Positions 16,466 through 24,941 of a stretch of DNA of 64,000 nucleotides are shown in pieces. The notes below the pieces were generated by a model, which was not told the origin of the DNA, did not search any database, and saw only the letters and a program-made list of their open reading frames with translations. Within the stretch, counting starts at the first letter, position 1, and every line of letters starts with the position of its first letter. The translations under genes and the position numbers were made by a program. This DNA is from Aquimarina algicola (GTDB taxonomy: Bacteria > Bacteroidota > Bacteroidia > Flavobacteriales > Flavobacteriaceae), in assembly GCF_006443095.1 (NCBI RefSeq), contig NZ_VFWZ01000002.1, forward strand, positions 682,001 through 746,000. The letters run 5' to 3'.

Positions 16466-17086
16466 TTAGGCACTATTTAAAGAAGTAAAATCAAACATAA
16501 AATGTTTTATTACCATATTGTCAGGGTGCTCTGATTCGTAATACTTATCGTGAAAGTGATAGGGTTTAGGTTTCAAAAATTCAAGTTCCCTTTCGTCTTT
16601 TTTCAAAAGTTTATTAACCCCATTTACGGTTTTGTCCAAATCTCCTTCGAGTACATACCCAAGTAGGCATCCGTTCTCATATTTATGAGTAACAAAACTG
16701 TTAATTCCAGTATCAATATATCGTCGTTTTAAACCAGAATCTTTTTCCTTGAGGTTTTTGGCTTCCATATGGTATTCGTATTCTAGGGATGAATTTATGG
16801 TTACCAATCTAAGGTCTATTCTAGGAAGTTTCGCTGCAAAACCCTTTTCCTTTTCTATATTATCTTTAGGCAAATGCTGCTCAACATTTGTAACGATGCT
16901 CCACTTTAATCTTAGTGGATTTTCCTTAATGTGTTCGTGCAATTCCGAAGTAATGTCGTTTTCATCCCAGTTGAGTTTGATGACTTTTGTTTCCATAGCT
17001 GAAACATAAGATTCTGTTATCAGCTGAAAGCATTTTTCTTCAAAGCCTCTTTTGAAGCTGGCAACTATTACTTTGTTTAATCCCAT
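16466..17086 (-). CDS. Probable PD-(D/E)XK restriction nuclease subunit
   Basis: 206 residues without a family I can name. A nuclease-type core is visible: D in PRIDLRLVTI, then Y-H-M-E-A-K in YEYHMEAKNLKE, i.e. the D...E-x-K arrangement of restriction endonucleases, followed by the conserved-looking RRYIDTGINSFVTHKYENGC helix. It starts 3 bp after the methylase stop, strongly suggesting translational coupling and that it is the cognate endonuclease. No membrane segments or signal peptide. Confidence 0.58.
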   Translation of the reverse strand: MGLNKVIVASFKRGFEEKCFQLITESYVSAMETKVIKLNWDENDITSELHEHIKENPLRLKWSIVTNVEQHLPKDNIEKEKGFAAKLPRIDLRLVTINSSLEYEYHMEAKNLKEKDSGLKRRYIDTGINSFVTHKYENGCLLGYVLEGDLDKTVNGVNKLLKKDERELEFLKPKPYHFHDKYYESEHPDNMVIKHFMFDFTSLNSA

Positions 17087-17089
17087 TTA

Positions 17090-20000
17090 CTATACTTCAT
17101 TAAGGATTTCCAGTATTAATTCTGAAGCATCTTCAATCGCCATCGATTGAGTCCAGAATCGCCTCTGATTGGGACGAACAATAAAAATCTCGTTGCCTGT
17201 TTTATAATTTAATTTTTTTCTGAAATAAATATTGGTTGCTTTCTTTTGCCACAATTCTTTATCCAAGTCCTGCAATATGTCGTGTATATCCACACTAGAT
17301 ATTGAAACTTCCTTCTCGGAATCTTCAAACTCAACCTTAGTTATCATTAAAGGTGAGAAATGACTTATGTTTCCATAAATGGTACAATTAGCATAGAAAT
17401 CCTGATTTTGTAAAAAGTCATTTAAATGCTGCGAAACCTTTATGGCATAATCTTGAATTTCATTTTTGTTAGTTGGACCAAGAACATATTGATATCTCTT
17501 AATCAATAATGGAATGGTAAATTCTACAAAATTGTCTACAATTAAGCTTTCATCGATTGAAAATTCAAAACATTTAGATATATAGCTATCAATCTCCTTT
17601 TCAAACTTTTTTGTATTTGTATTGAAAATTTTAGATTCCTCAATTATCATCTTATCATAAATATCAGCAAGATGATATAGGTTCTTTTTGGACAAAGAAA
17701 ATGGAAGTCGATAAACTTCATTAGGTTTGATTTCTTCTCTTTCTATTCCGATAGATGCCGAACATAAGAAAAGATAATAATAGGCAAGCTTTGAGTTTAT
17801 AAAACAAGTTAGTCCTTTAAGTACTTTTGAATCAGAATGACTAAACCCTAAGACTTTACTATTAAACGAACAGGCTTCATCTTCATAAGAAGCACAAATT
17901 TTCCAATTGGAAAGCCCTTCCTTAATTAAGATATGTGGTGCAGAATAAGTTTTTTTTGCTCCGACGCGTCTAAATACATTAATTGTGGGTAAGTCTTCCA
18001 CTTGCACGCCATAATACTTTGCATATATTTCCTTTGACGGCTGAGTAAGTCCAGAATTCAAATCTGAAAATGAGTGTGAAACGTAACGTTTAATATTCTT
18101 AGGGGCAATGTATCTATTTGGAATTTCGTTATCTACTTTCGGGTTCTTTGTAGAATTATTCAAAAATTGTAATCCAGAGCCCTTGTCAATTTTCTCATCC
18201 GATATAAACTGTTCCAGACTGTCTAAAGCATTTAGTTTTTGTATTAAATTAATATCTCTAATTCCACCCCACATTGCAATTTTCCAAATTTTTGAAGTTG
18301 GTTTATTGCATTCTTCCCGTGGAAGATATTTTAAATCTGTTCCATCAATGCTAACACCTTCAATAACATTAGATTTAATGTAGGTCTTAGGGGCATAATA
18401 GACAATTGTGTCCGATTTTTTCTTTGGTGGACTTTTTCTATAAAATGCAATACTGATTGGTCCAGTTGCTGAACCAAACAATTGACCACCGAAATCTTTA
18501 GGTGCATTTCGTAAAATCGAGAAATTATATATTTTCTCTACATAGCATTCATTAAAGAGCCACTTTCTAAAATTTTGATACGTTATTTTGGTGTTCGTCA
18601 GTATTTTGGTATTGAAAATCAAAGCGATTTCCCCATTTTCAGAGAAATTGGTTGCCTTATGTAAGAATGGTAGAACCATTTCCTTAGCAAATCCATATTT
18701 ATCACTATAATCTCGAATAGATTGGGATAAGTTCTTAGTGCCAAAAGGCGGATTCCCCACCACCAAATCAAAGTCTATTTGTTCTACTTGTGGATTTTTC
18801 TGAATAGTATCACTTCGGAATAGATTATTGCCTTGTTCGACCAAAGTATCATCTGAAGGGTCATTTATCAAATATGGTAAGCGGTAGTCTTTATTTTGCC
18901 AGATTGTCTTAGGATTCAAGTTATCTACCAAAGCCAAATAAAGACTAAAAGCAGCTACCTTGATTGACTGAGGGTGTATCTCTATACCAAATATGTTTTC
19001 CGTCAGTAGCTTCTTCAGTTCGTTAAAATCCGTGAGCTTTTCTGCATTTGCATTTTCGTGGCGCTTGACTAGACGTTTAAAACTTTCAACCAAAAAAATC
19101 CCCGAACCACACGTTGGGTCCAATACCTTAACATTAAATTCTTTTTCCGTCCTAGAGATTGGCAATTTCTCATTCAATATGAGTTCAACCAGGGAAGGTG
19201 GTGTGTAATAAGTACCTGTATCTTGTTTTAAAGTAGGGTTTATTTCAGCAAGGAAGTTCTCATAGATTTCACTTAACAATTCTATTTGAATAATGCTAAA
19301 ATCGAACAGGCGTAAATCTTCAAAAAGATTCTGTTGTAAGGAATTATCATTACCGTTGATGAAACACTTTCGGATAATCTTTAGGTGTTCTCTAGAAATT
19401 GACTCATTACTATCTATAGTAAAAACATTACCATTAAAATATTCTTCCAGTTTTTTAAAAAGTGAATATGTCTTATCTGCATCGTCCAAAATGTCGAAAT
19501 AAGACTTGGACCCTTTTTTTATTTCTGAATAGAACTTTTCATCAGTTGCGCCTCTGTCCTCTAAATACAATAGAAATAGAGAACGCATTATTATTTTATG
19601 AATTAGGTTTATTTCTAAACCTTCCGCTTGTAATTGCTTAGCAGTATAGGTAAGGCTCTCTACAAGATATTTATCTACCCTTCGCTGAAGGCTTATCTTC
19701 TTTCTTATGTCATACGCTTCCTCCAATGTCCATATAATACCTGTATCAATGGCAATAGTGGAAAAAAGATTTTGAAGCTGTTTAAGTTTGGTTTTATCAG
19801 AGAACTTATAAGAAGCTATTTCGAGTGTTTTAAGCTCCTTCTTATAGTCAAAATCATCTGATTTAATTATAAGAGGTTTCTCGGCACAATTATAAATACG
19901 GATTTCAGTTTCCGCATAAACATATAGAAAAATTACCTTTTTGAAGTTCCAGATTTTTTTTTGAGCCTTTGCAACTTGATGAAGAGCCAGGTCATCAAAT

Positions 20001-20194
20001 TTTTCAACCTTTTTTAGAAAAACCGCAGGATAACTATTATGATTTTCGTCGGTACTGAAATAAATTTCATCAATACCGAAGTCTCTCACTTGATTGATTA
20101 CAACTAACTGACTTTCAGAAATTTGATTAGATTCCGAAGTAACAGAGACGGCCTTGTCCAAGCCTAAGTTTTCTATTATATCAAAATCAATCAT
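17090..20194 (-). CDS. Eco57I-type N6-adenine DNA methyltransferase (type IIG-like)
   Basis: 1034 residues. The SAM-binding motif I DPTCGSGIFLVESF (about residue 360) follows TGTYYTPPSLVELIL; the catalytic motif IV is NPPFGTK (about residue 505), making adenine-N6 the target. The C-terminal about 400 residues (LNNSTKNPKVDNEIPNRYIA, AYYYLFLCSASIGIEREEIK) resemble a target-recognition region. The N-terminal about 170 residues look like the nuclease-type domain of IIG enzymes, but I cannot assign a clean D/ExK triad, so it may be inactive. Two separate nuclease-like genes follow on the same strand. It is inserted between tra genes and the mobilisation genes: ICE defence cargo. Confidence 0.8.
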   Translation of the reverse strand: MIDFDIIENLGLDKAVSVTSESNQISESQLVVINQVRDFGIDEIYFSTDENHNSYPAVFLKKVEKFDDLALHQVAKAQKKIWNFKKVIFLYVYAETEIRIYNCAEKPLIIKSDDFDYKKELKTLEIASYKFSDKTKLKQLQNLFSTIAIDTGIIWTLEEAYDIRKKISLQRRVDKYLVESLTYTAKQLQAEGLEINLIHKIIMRSLFLLYLEDRGATDEKFYSEIKKGSKSYFDILDDADKTYSLFKKLEEYFNGNVFTIDSNESISREHLKIIRKCFINGNDNSLQQNLFEDLRLFDFSIIQIELLSEIYENFLAEINPTLKQDTGTYYTPPSLVELILNEKLPISRTEKEFNVKVLDPTCGSGIFLVESFKRLVKRHENANAEKLTDFNELKKLLTENIFGIEIHPQSIKVAAFSLYLALVDNLNPKTIWQNKDYRLPYLINDPSDDTLVEQGNNLFRSDTIQKNPQVEQIDFDLVVGNPPFGTKNLSQSIRDYSDKYGFAKEMVLPFLHKATNFSENGEIALIFNTKILTNTKITYQNFRKWLFNECYVEKIYNFSILRNAPKDFGGQLFGSATGPISIAFYRKSPPKKKSDTIVYYAPKTYIKSNVIEGVSIDGTDLKYLPREECNKPTSKIWKIAMWGGIRDINLIQKLNALDSLEQFISDEKIDKGSGLQFLNNSTKNPKVDNEIPNRYIAPKNIKRYVSHSFSDLNSGLTQPSKEIYAKYYGVQVEDLPTINVFRRVGAKKTYSAPHILIKEGLSNWKICASYEDEACSFNSKVLGFSHSDSKVLKGLTCFINSKLAYYYLFLCSASIGIEREEIKPNEVYRLPFSLSKKNLYHLADIYDKMIIEESKIFNTNTKKFEKEIDSYISKCFEFSIDESLIVDNFVEFTIPLLIKRYQYVLGPTNKNEIQDYAIKVSQHLNDFLQNQDFYANCTIYGNISHFSPLMITKVEFEDSEKEVSISSVDIHDILQDLDKELWQKKATNIYFRKKLNYKTGNEIFIVRPNQRRFWTQSMAIEDASELILEILNEV

Positions 20195-20415
20195 ATCGAA
20201 AGTTGCCCAAAATATCTGATAGTTAGTTACATACTAAATTAATTCCAAAGGTACAAATGATTTTGCGATTTTGATAATCGAAGTTTTACTATTATTTGGA
20301 ATATTTCCAAATTTATGGATGCGATAGTTTAATGTGCTACCGTTTTAATATTAAAATGAGTTCCTCTAAAAATAAGTTCTATTGCACCACCTACTACACC
20401 ACCTACAATATTATC

Positions 20416-22002
20416 TCAATGAGCATTGAATATCGACCTCGCTTCATCATAAACCCGCTCAAAATTCTCTTCTAAATCTGCCTGATTAAACTGCTTCGAC
20501 ACCTGCGGAAGCTCTCTTGGAATACTAGCCAATTTAAACTGTACCTTCTTATCCTTCCCATCTGCATAGGTTATAAATTCGCCCTGTTTTAACCTGAAGA
20601 AAACATCAGCACGAATCTTAGGGATTTCTTTTTCTCCAGTCGTAATACGTGTATCAAAATCGAGATTATGTCCACGACTTATACTTTTCGTTGGGTCTTT
20701 GATAATTTCAAAAAAGCGTTCGTAATATTTGGCGGTGTCTGGGTCGTTAACTTTACCAAAAAATTGATAGGACAGATTGCTTAAAATTGCTTTGCTTGCT
20801 TTATCGCCATACATCATATCATTCTGAATTTTGTCTTGCATCACATAAATAGTAGCAATGTCATAACTACGCAAGGTTGCAGGAATACGGTGCATATTCA
20901 AAAGGCGAATGGTAGGCGCTTCTTCCATCAAAAGAAAAGACGGCCTCTGACCGCGCACGCTCATTTGTTTGGTAATGGTATGAATAATAGTTGCAATTAC
21001 GGGCGAATAGGATGTTTCATATTTTGGATTGTTTACCACAGAAATAATCGCAGGGTTTTCTTCTCTATTGATATTCAAGGGTACTTCGTCTGCGGACAAT
21101 GCCATAAAAATGCGCTGTGTACTAATTCGTTTCAGAGCATTTGCCAATGTACTCTTGACACCAGCTGTTTGCCTATCTGAATCTTTTCCGCTAATAAAAG
21201 CATCTGCCATTGCTCTCGATGTGGTATTGGTTTCTAAAAACTGTATAAGACTGTCCGTATCTAACATTTGATAAATCGCTATCAAATGTGGCAGCGTACA
21301 ATATTTAGCATAGTCGGTTTTCAGTTTCCAAATCAAACCACCTATCAATCCTTCAGCTGCATCGTTAAAAAATTTGGTTGTTCCAGTCGTTCCTGATTCT
21401 CTTTGCTCTAAAAGATTTTCAATCAATACCCGTGACACTTCATTTACACTTTCCTCGTTCTCTAAATAGCGAGGTGCAATAGGATTTACCTTATGGATGA
21501 TTTTATCAAAGGAAATGACCTTAAACGGAATATCACTATCCTTAAACAATGGATATGCCATTTCGGTCAGTTCAAAATCCTTGTAGTCGTGAATAATTCC
21601 GCAAAAGTCTTCTTCCCGGAAATGTTTTAGAAATCCATAAACCACACTTTCGGTTTTTCCGCTTCCGGCGGATCCGATGACGGATGCGCCACGTTTAATA
21701 TTATCTAGTTTGAAGCTTCCTTTATTCGTAGAAAAACTGACTTGGTATTTTGTGTTTCCATTTTGTGTGTTTTCAGTCTTATGCAGAAAAACATACAATC
21801 CTATATTAATTAGCATTAGAGGACACACCAAATACAATACTATCGAAACCAATTCATTCCCTTCAGAAAGATAGAATACGAGAAATGAAAGCATTGCGAT
21901 ATTTAAAATAAACGCATACTTATTTACTCGAAATAGCACATAGAAAACAGTACTGGCCAAACCAATAATTGAAAGTATCGTTATGATATTATCTATCTGC
22001 AT
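20416..22002 (-). CDS. Type IV coupling protein (VirD4/TraG family)
   Basis: 528 residues: two or three N-terminal membrane helices (residues about 5-75), then the hexameric motor with Walker A GSAGSGKTES (about 110-119) and Walker B FLLMEEAPTIRLL, followed by the QDKIQNDMMYGDKASKAILS segment and the SYQFFGKVNDPDTAKYYERF stretch typical of VirD4. It brings the relaxase-DNA complex to the channel and pumps DNA. It ends at NAH and a TGA beyond which the same frame stays open for 26 more codons; this is probably chance. It is 5 bp downstream of the relaxase gene. Confidence 0.9.
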   Translation of the reverse strand: MQIDNIITILSIIGLASTVFYVLFRVNKYAFILNIAMLSFLVFYLSEGNELVSIVLYLVCPLMLINIGLYVFLHKTENTQNGNTKYQVSFSTNKGSFKLDNIKRGASVIGSAGSGKTESVVYGFLKHFREEDFCGIIHDYKDFELTEMAYPLFKDSDIPFKVISFDKIIHKVNPIAPRYLENEESVNEVSRVLIENLLEQRESGTTGTTKFFNDAAEGLIGGLIWKLKTDYAKYCTLPHLIAIYQMLDTDSLIQFLETNTTSRAMADAFISGKDSDRQTAGVKSTLANALKRISTQRIFMALSADEVPLNINREENPAIISVVNNPKYETSYSPVIATIIHTITKQMSVRGQRPSFLLMEEAPTIRLLNMHRIPATLRSYDIATIYVMQDKIQNDMMYGDKASKAILSNLSYQFFGKVNDPDTAKYYERFFEIIKDPTKSISRGHNLDFDTRITTGEKEIPKIRADVFFRLKQGEFITYADGKDKKVQFKLASIPRELPQVSKQFNQADLEENFERVYDEARSIFNAH

Positions 22003-22007
22003 ACTAA

Positions 22008-23039
22008 TTAGATTCCAATGGAACTTGATTTTATGGCCACTTCCGCACCACGCCTTAACCGCTTGAAAACCCGAAGTGCAATCTGCGCCTGAGTAACAGG
22101 AATACTTGGAACGATTGGCAATCCTGTTTTCGTCATCATTTTGAAAGCCAATGCTTTTTCGTTAGCTGGTAATTTCATTAAGGCTGCAAAGTAAAGCTTG
22201 GGGTTTTTCACAAAATCCTTTCGTGCTTTGTAGGTCTCAGCAAAGTTGCGTTTATAGCCAAAAGTCTTGTCAAACGTCTTTTCTGCTTTCTCAAAAAAAT
22301 TATCTCTATCAAAACCACGTTTTACGTTCTTTCCGTGCATTTCAACTTCCGAAGCTTTGTGTTTACTTCCTGGGGAAAGACTGATTGAATTGGAAGCATC
22401 TTTTCTGCTCACGATGATATGAATATGACTTTGGTTTCCATCTTTTTGCATTCCCTGGACTATCCGTTTTCCATTTTGTTGATGTGGTGCTTGGCGTTCC
22501 AGTTTAGCGATTTCCTTTCCCATCCTTTTAATATTCCCTTCAGCTCGTCCTTCCTGAATATTTCGGATTTCGGTTTTAAGCTGAAGTATTTTTGTAGCAT
22601 ACGATTGGTTTTCTTTTATCTGTTTATCCGTTCCCTTAAAGGTTCGTTGATGTTCAATTTTGGCATAGTATTTTATATCGTTTATTGAAATTGGTCTTCC
22701 ATTGATTTCCCGATTGAAGCTGGCAACATAATCTTTCATCAATTCACGAGTGTAGGTTTTTAAGTCTTGGCTATTGTTCTGAAGTTTACGCAATTCATAT
22801 TTTGAAGGACTGACTGTGATGGAATAAAATTTAGGTTCTTTCTTTTTCAATTTTGCGGTGTTTCCATCAATCTCTTTTACCACTTCTTCAGCAGAAATCT
22901 CATCCCCATATTGATTGAAAAAGTGTTCCATATCCTGTTGTTCTATACCTTCATTTTCTTTCTCTAAATAGCCCACAAAATCTGCTGAACTTTGTGAATA
23001 ATTATTTCCCAATTTTTGGGCTGTTATTGTAATATACAT
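22008..23039 (-). CDS. mobB: Relaxase/mobilisation protein MobB (DUF5712-like)
   Basis: 343 residues. The metal-binding HUH-type histidines lie in SHIHIIVSRKDASNS (about residues 208-222); the N-terminus (MYITITAQKLGNNYSQSSAD) with nearby tyrosines supplies candidate nicking residues (YSQ at 14, FVGYLE). A basic coiled region about 140-200 and a C-terminal basic helix follow. This is the flavobacterial MobB/DUF5712 relaxase type that nicks oriT and is carried by VirD4. It sits between virD4 (5 bp away) and the small RHH-type mobilisation gene (11 bp upstream), the standard module. Confidence 0.82.
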   Translation of the reverse strand: MYITITAQKLGNNYSQSSADFVGYLEKENEGIEQQDMEHFFNQYGDEISAEEVVKEIDGNTAKLKKKEPKFYSITVSPSKYELRKLQNNSQDLKTYTRELMKDYVASFNREINGRPISINDIKYYAKIEHQRTFKGTDKQIKENQSYATKILQLKTEIRNIQEGRAEGNIKRMGKEIAKLERQAPHQQNGKRIVQGMQKDGNQSHIHIIVSRKDASNSISLSPGSKHKASEVEMHGKNVKRGFDRDNFFEKAEKTFDKTFGYKRNFAETYKARKDFVKNPKLYFAALMKLPANEKALAFKMMTKTGLPIVPSIPVTQAQIALRVFKRLRRGAEVAIKSSSIGI

Positions 23040-23050
23040 AGCTCAAAAAT

Positions 23051-23431
23051 TTATAGTTGATTACTTGGTTTTTGCTTTTCACGAAAGCGTACTTCTTTCT
23101 TTTCTTCAGCATATTTCTTTTCTACGATTAGCGGTTTTTTAGTTGGCTCTTCAGTTTCAAAAAGAGATTGAATCATCGCCACCGTAGGTTTGGTCTGTGT
23201 CTTTTCCACATCCCTCATTATAGCAATAACCGCATTGATTCTTTTGAGTAATTTAGCTTCAATGGTGCGTCCCGTTGGTCCTAATTTTTCCTTTGGTGAA
23301 ATTTCATTGTAGAAGAAAAAATCGAGCATCGTGGACATTGCCTCTGTGTGTGATTTGAAGTAAGTGCGTGAGAATGTTTGGAAACGTTTTGCTGTTTCCT
23401 TTTTAAATCTAATGCCAGTAAATGAGTCCAT
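23051..23431 (-). CDS. BfmA/BtgA-type mobilisation accessory protein
   Basis: 126 residues; the N-terminal about 45 residues (GIRFKKETAKRFQTFSRTYF, SHTEAMSTMLDFFFYNE) resemble a ribbon-helix-helix DNA-binding module, followed by a helical segment (RINAVIAIMRDVEKTQTKPT) and a charged tail. It matches the BfmA/BtgA family that binds oriT and helps the relaxase. The gene starts immediately beside a repeat-rich sequence (23439-23623), the likely oriT. Confidence 0.75.
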   Translation of the reverse strand: MDSFTGIRFKKETAKRFQTFSRTYFKSHTEAMSTMLDFFFYNEISPKEKLGPTGRTIEAKLLKRINAVIAIMRDVEKTQTKPTVAMIQSLFETEEPTKKPLIVEKKYAEEKKEVRFREKQKPSNQL

Positions 23432-23438
23432 ATTTCGC

Positions 23439-23623
23439 CGATTTGTCGCAAAATCGTCCCTAAAAATGGGCGTTTCCAGCCCGTTTGTCGCAAATCGTTG
23501 ATTGTCAGGAAATTAAAATATATTCAAATTGTTGGTAATCAGCTATTTGAAAACGAAAAGGAATCAGAAACATCGCGCAGCGTGTTACCCTCTTGCTATT
23601 CCTTTTCGTCCCGCTCGCGGGAC
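23439..23623. other. Candidate oriT: cluster of inverted repeats upstream of mob genes
   Basis: In 185 bp: CGATTT-N6-AAATCG (23439-23456); a second TTTGTCGCAAATCG copy (23484-23497), both holding TTTGTCGCAAA; GGGC-N7-GCCC between them (23468-23482); a long-range pair ACGAAAAGGAAT (23553-23564) / ATTCCTTTTCGT (23598-23609); and GTCCCGC-TC-GCGGGAC (23608-23623). Position directly before the accessory mob gene and relaxase fits a transfer origin. Bases 23624-23859 hold no gene. Confidence 0.5.
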
Positions 23624-23859
23624 AAAAATCCATACAATCTGGTTAAAAAACCGATTGCCATTTTAGGAAAATAATTTTCCGATATGTTATTTTTCGATGT
23701 ATAAGGGTATCGGCGAAAGTCAAAAATTGGATAACCTTACTTTAATTTGTACGCTGAATTTCAGCATTGTAAAGATACATTTTTTTCTTGAATTGAAATG
23801 TGAATTGCATACAAAAACACCCCTAACATTAGAGGTGCTTAAAAAGTAACTTTAGGAAA

Positions 23860-24057
23860 TTAGATGTTGAAAACGAAGTTATACGTGTATAGATTTTTAA
23901 TCATTTCCTCGTCTATCAACTTGTCATAATCTGCCCCAGTTTCGTCAACATATTCTTGAATAGATTCCCCAAAAAGATGTATAACGTGTTCCCTAGAAAC
24001 CTGAAAAAGTTCCTCTTGTTTTTCCTCGCTCAAATCTTGAAATTTAATGTAAATCAT
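23860..24057 (-). CDS. Small acidic hypothetical protein
   Basis: 65 residues, acidic and helical (DLSEEKQEELFQVSREHVIH, DETGADYDKLIDEEMIKNLY), no membrane segment or known motif. It starts 11 bp after the RadC-like stop on the same strand, so the two are probably one operon. Small acidic proteins of this kind are frequent in element maintenance or anti-restriction regions, but the function is unknown. Confidence 0.55.
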   Translation of the reverse strand: MIYIKFQDLSEEKQEELFQVSREHVIHLFGESIQEYVDETGADYDKLIDEEMIKNLYTYNFVFNI

Positions 24058-24068
24058 AGCTTTCAGTT

Positions 24069-24518
24069 TTACAAAAGTCCATTATCAGAAAAACTGTAAT
24101 AATCCCCATCAGGTGCAAATATCAAATGGTCAAGAATGGTAATATCGAATAGCTTTGATGCCTTTTTAATTTTGCTCGTTAGTCTCTTATCCGCATCACT
24201 AGGTTGTAATTTTCCACTTGGATGATTGTGCGTTAAAATTATTGCCACGGATAGAGATTTCAATATAACCGCAAACAATATTCGTAGGTCTATTAATGTT
24301 CCTGTTATACCACCTTGTGAAAGTTGATAGACCCCTTTTACCTTATTGCTATTGTTCAACAAAACCACCTTAAAGGTTTCTTGTATTCCGATAGTATCTT
24401 TATCCCAATCCTCAAAAAGAAGTTCGGCTGCATCTTGCGAACTACCAATTTTTTGCCATTTAGAAGATTTCAAACCCCCTTTGTAGCTAATCTTTATTTC
24501 GTTAACTTGTGCTTTCAT
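24069..24518 (-). CDS. RadC-like JAB/MPN-domain protein (short form)
   Basis: 149 residues with the RadC metal-binding signature THNHPSGKLQPSDAD (two His, one Asp; about residues 96-110), preceded by the catalytic-type glutamate region and followed by LLDHLIF-type DITILDHLIFAPDGDYYSF. The N-terminal helix-hairpin-helix part of chromosomal RadC is missing, giving the short form common in mobile elements. Despite the name, the link to DNA repair is weak; anti-restriction or element maintenance has been suggested for such copies. It is separated from ssb by a terminator. Confidence 0.8.
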   Translation of the reverse strand: MKAQVNEIKISYKGGLKSSKWQKIGSSQDAAELLFEDWDKDTIGIQETFKVVLLNNSNKVKGVYQLSQGGITGTLIDLRILFAVILKSLSVAIILTHNHPSGKLQPSDADKRLTSKIKKASKLFDITILDHLIFAPDGDYYSFSDNGLL

Positions 24519-24545
24519 TGTTTATAGTATTTAAAATGTGAATAA

Positions 24546-24590
24546 TGAAAAAAGAGGGCGCATCTTTCGACGGTTACGCCCTTTTTCATT
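24546..24590 (-). terminator. Terminator between ssb and radC-like gene
   Basis: GGGCG (24556-24560) / CGCCC (24577-24581) stem with 16-base loop, flanked by A-runs on the left and T-runs on the right, so it can act on either strand; on the minus strand it follows the ssb stop by 11 bp and ends in TCTTTTTT. Confidence 0.6.
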
Positions 24591-24596
24591 TTAGGT

Positions 24597-24941
24597 TTAC
24601 TTATCGCCTTTACTTCCAAGTAAAAGGATTTCATCGGCTACAACTTCCGTAACATAGCGTTGTTCGTTATCATCAGTTGTATAGCTTCGAGTTTTGAGTT
24701 TTCCCGATATTCCAACTTCTTTTCCTTTAGCAACATACTTTTCTACTATTTCAGCAGTTTTGCCCCAAGCAACAATTGTATGCCAATTCGTATCTGTTTG
24801 CTTTTCGCCTTTGCTGTCTTTGTAATACTCATTTGTGGCTAGTGAAAAACGGGCTACTTTCTTTCCGCTTTCAAGGTTCGTAATGGTTGGTTCTTGTCCA
24901 ACATTTCCAATTAACTGTACGTGATTTTTAATAGTACTCAT
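24597..24941 (-). CDS. ssb: Single-stranded DNA-binding protein, tail-less
   Basis: 114 residues, a single OB fold: LIGNVGQEPTITNLESGKKV, FSLATNEYYKD and NWHTIVAWGKTAEIVEKYVA are diagnostic SSB motifs. It ends at LLLGSKGDK and lacks the flexible linker and acidic tip (DDDIPF-like) by which chromosomal SSBs recruit repair proteins. It probably coats transferred single strands without engaging host partners. It is divergent from the 813-bp structured region to the right. Confidence 0.9.
   Translation of the reverse strand: MSTIKNHVQLIGNVGQEPTITNLESGKKVARFSLATNEYYKDSKGEKQTDTNWHTIVAWGKTAEIVEKYVAKGKEVGISGKLKTRSYTTDDNEQRYVTEVVADEILLLGSKGDK

Noticed and set aside
16749..17009. 86-codon plus-strand frame
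   Set aside because: Antisense shadow of the nuclease-like gene at 16466-17086.
20337..20418. In-frame extension of virD4 beyond its TGA (26 codons with a VGG-VVGG repeat)
   Set aside because: No sign of stop-codon readthrough; the DNA direct repeat CACCACCTAC at 20385 and 20397 explains the repeated residues.
23281..23493. 70-codon minus-strand frame across the candidate oriT
   Set aside because: Overlaps the BfmA-like gene in another frame and covers inverted repeats; basic composition without family similarity.
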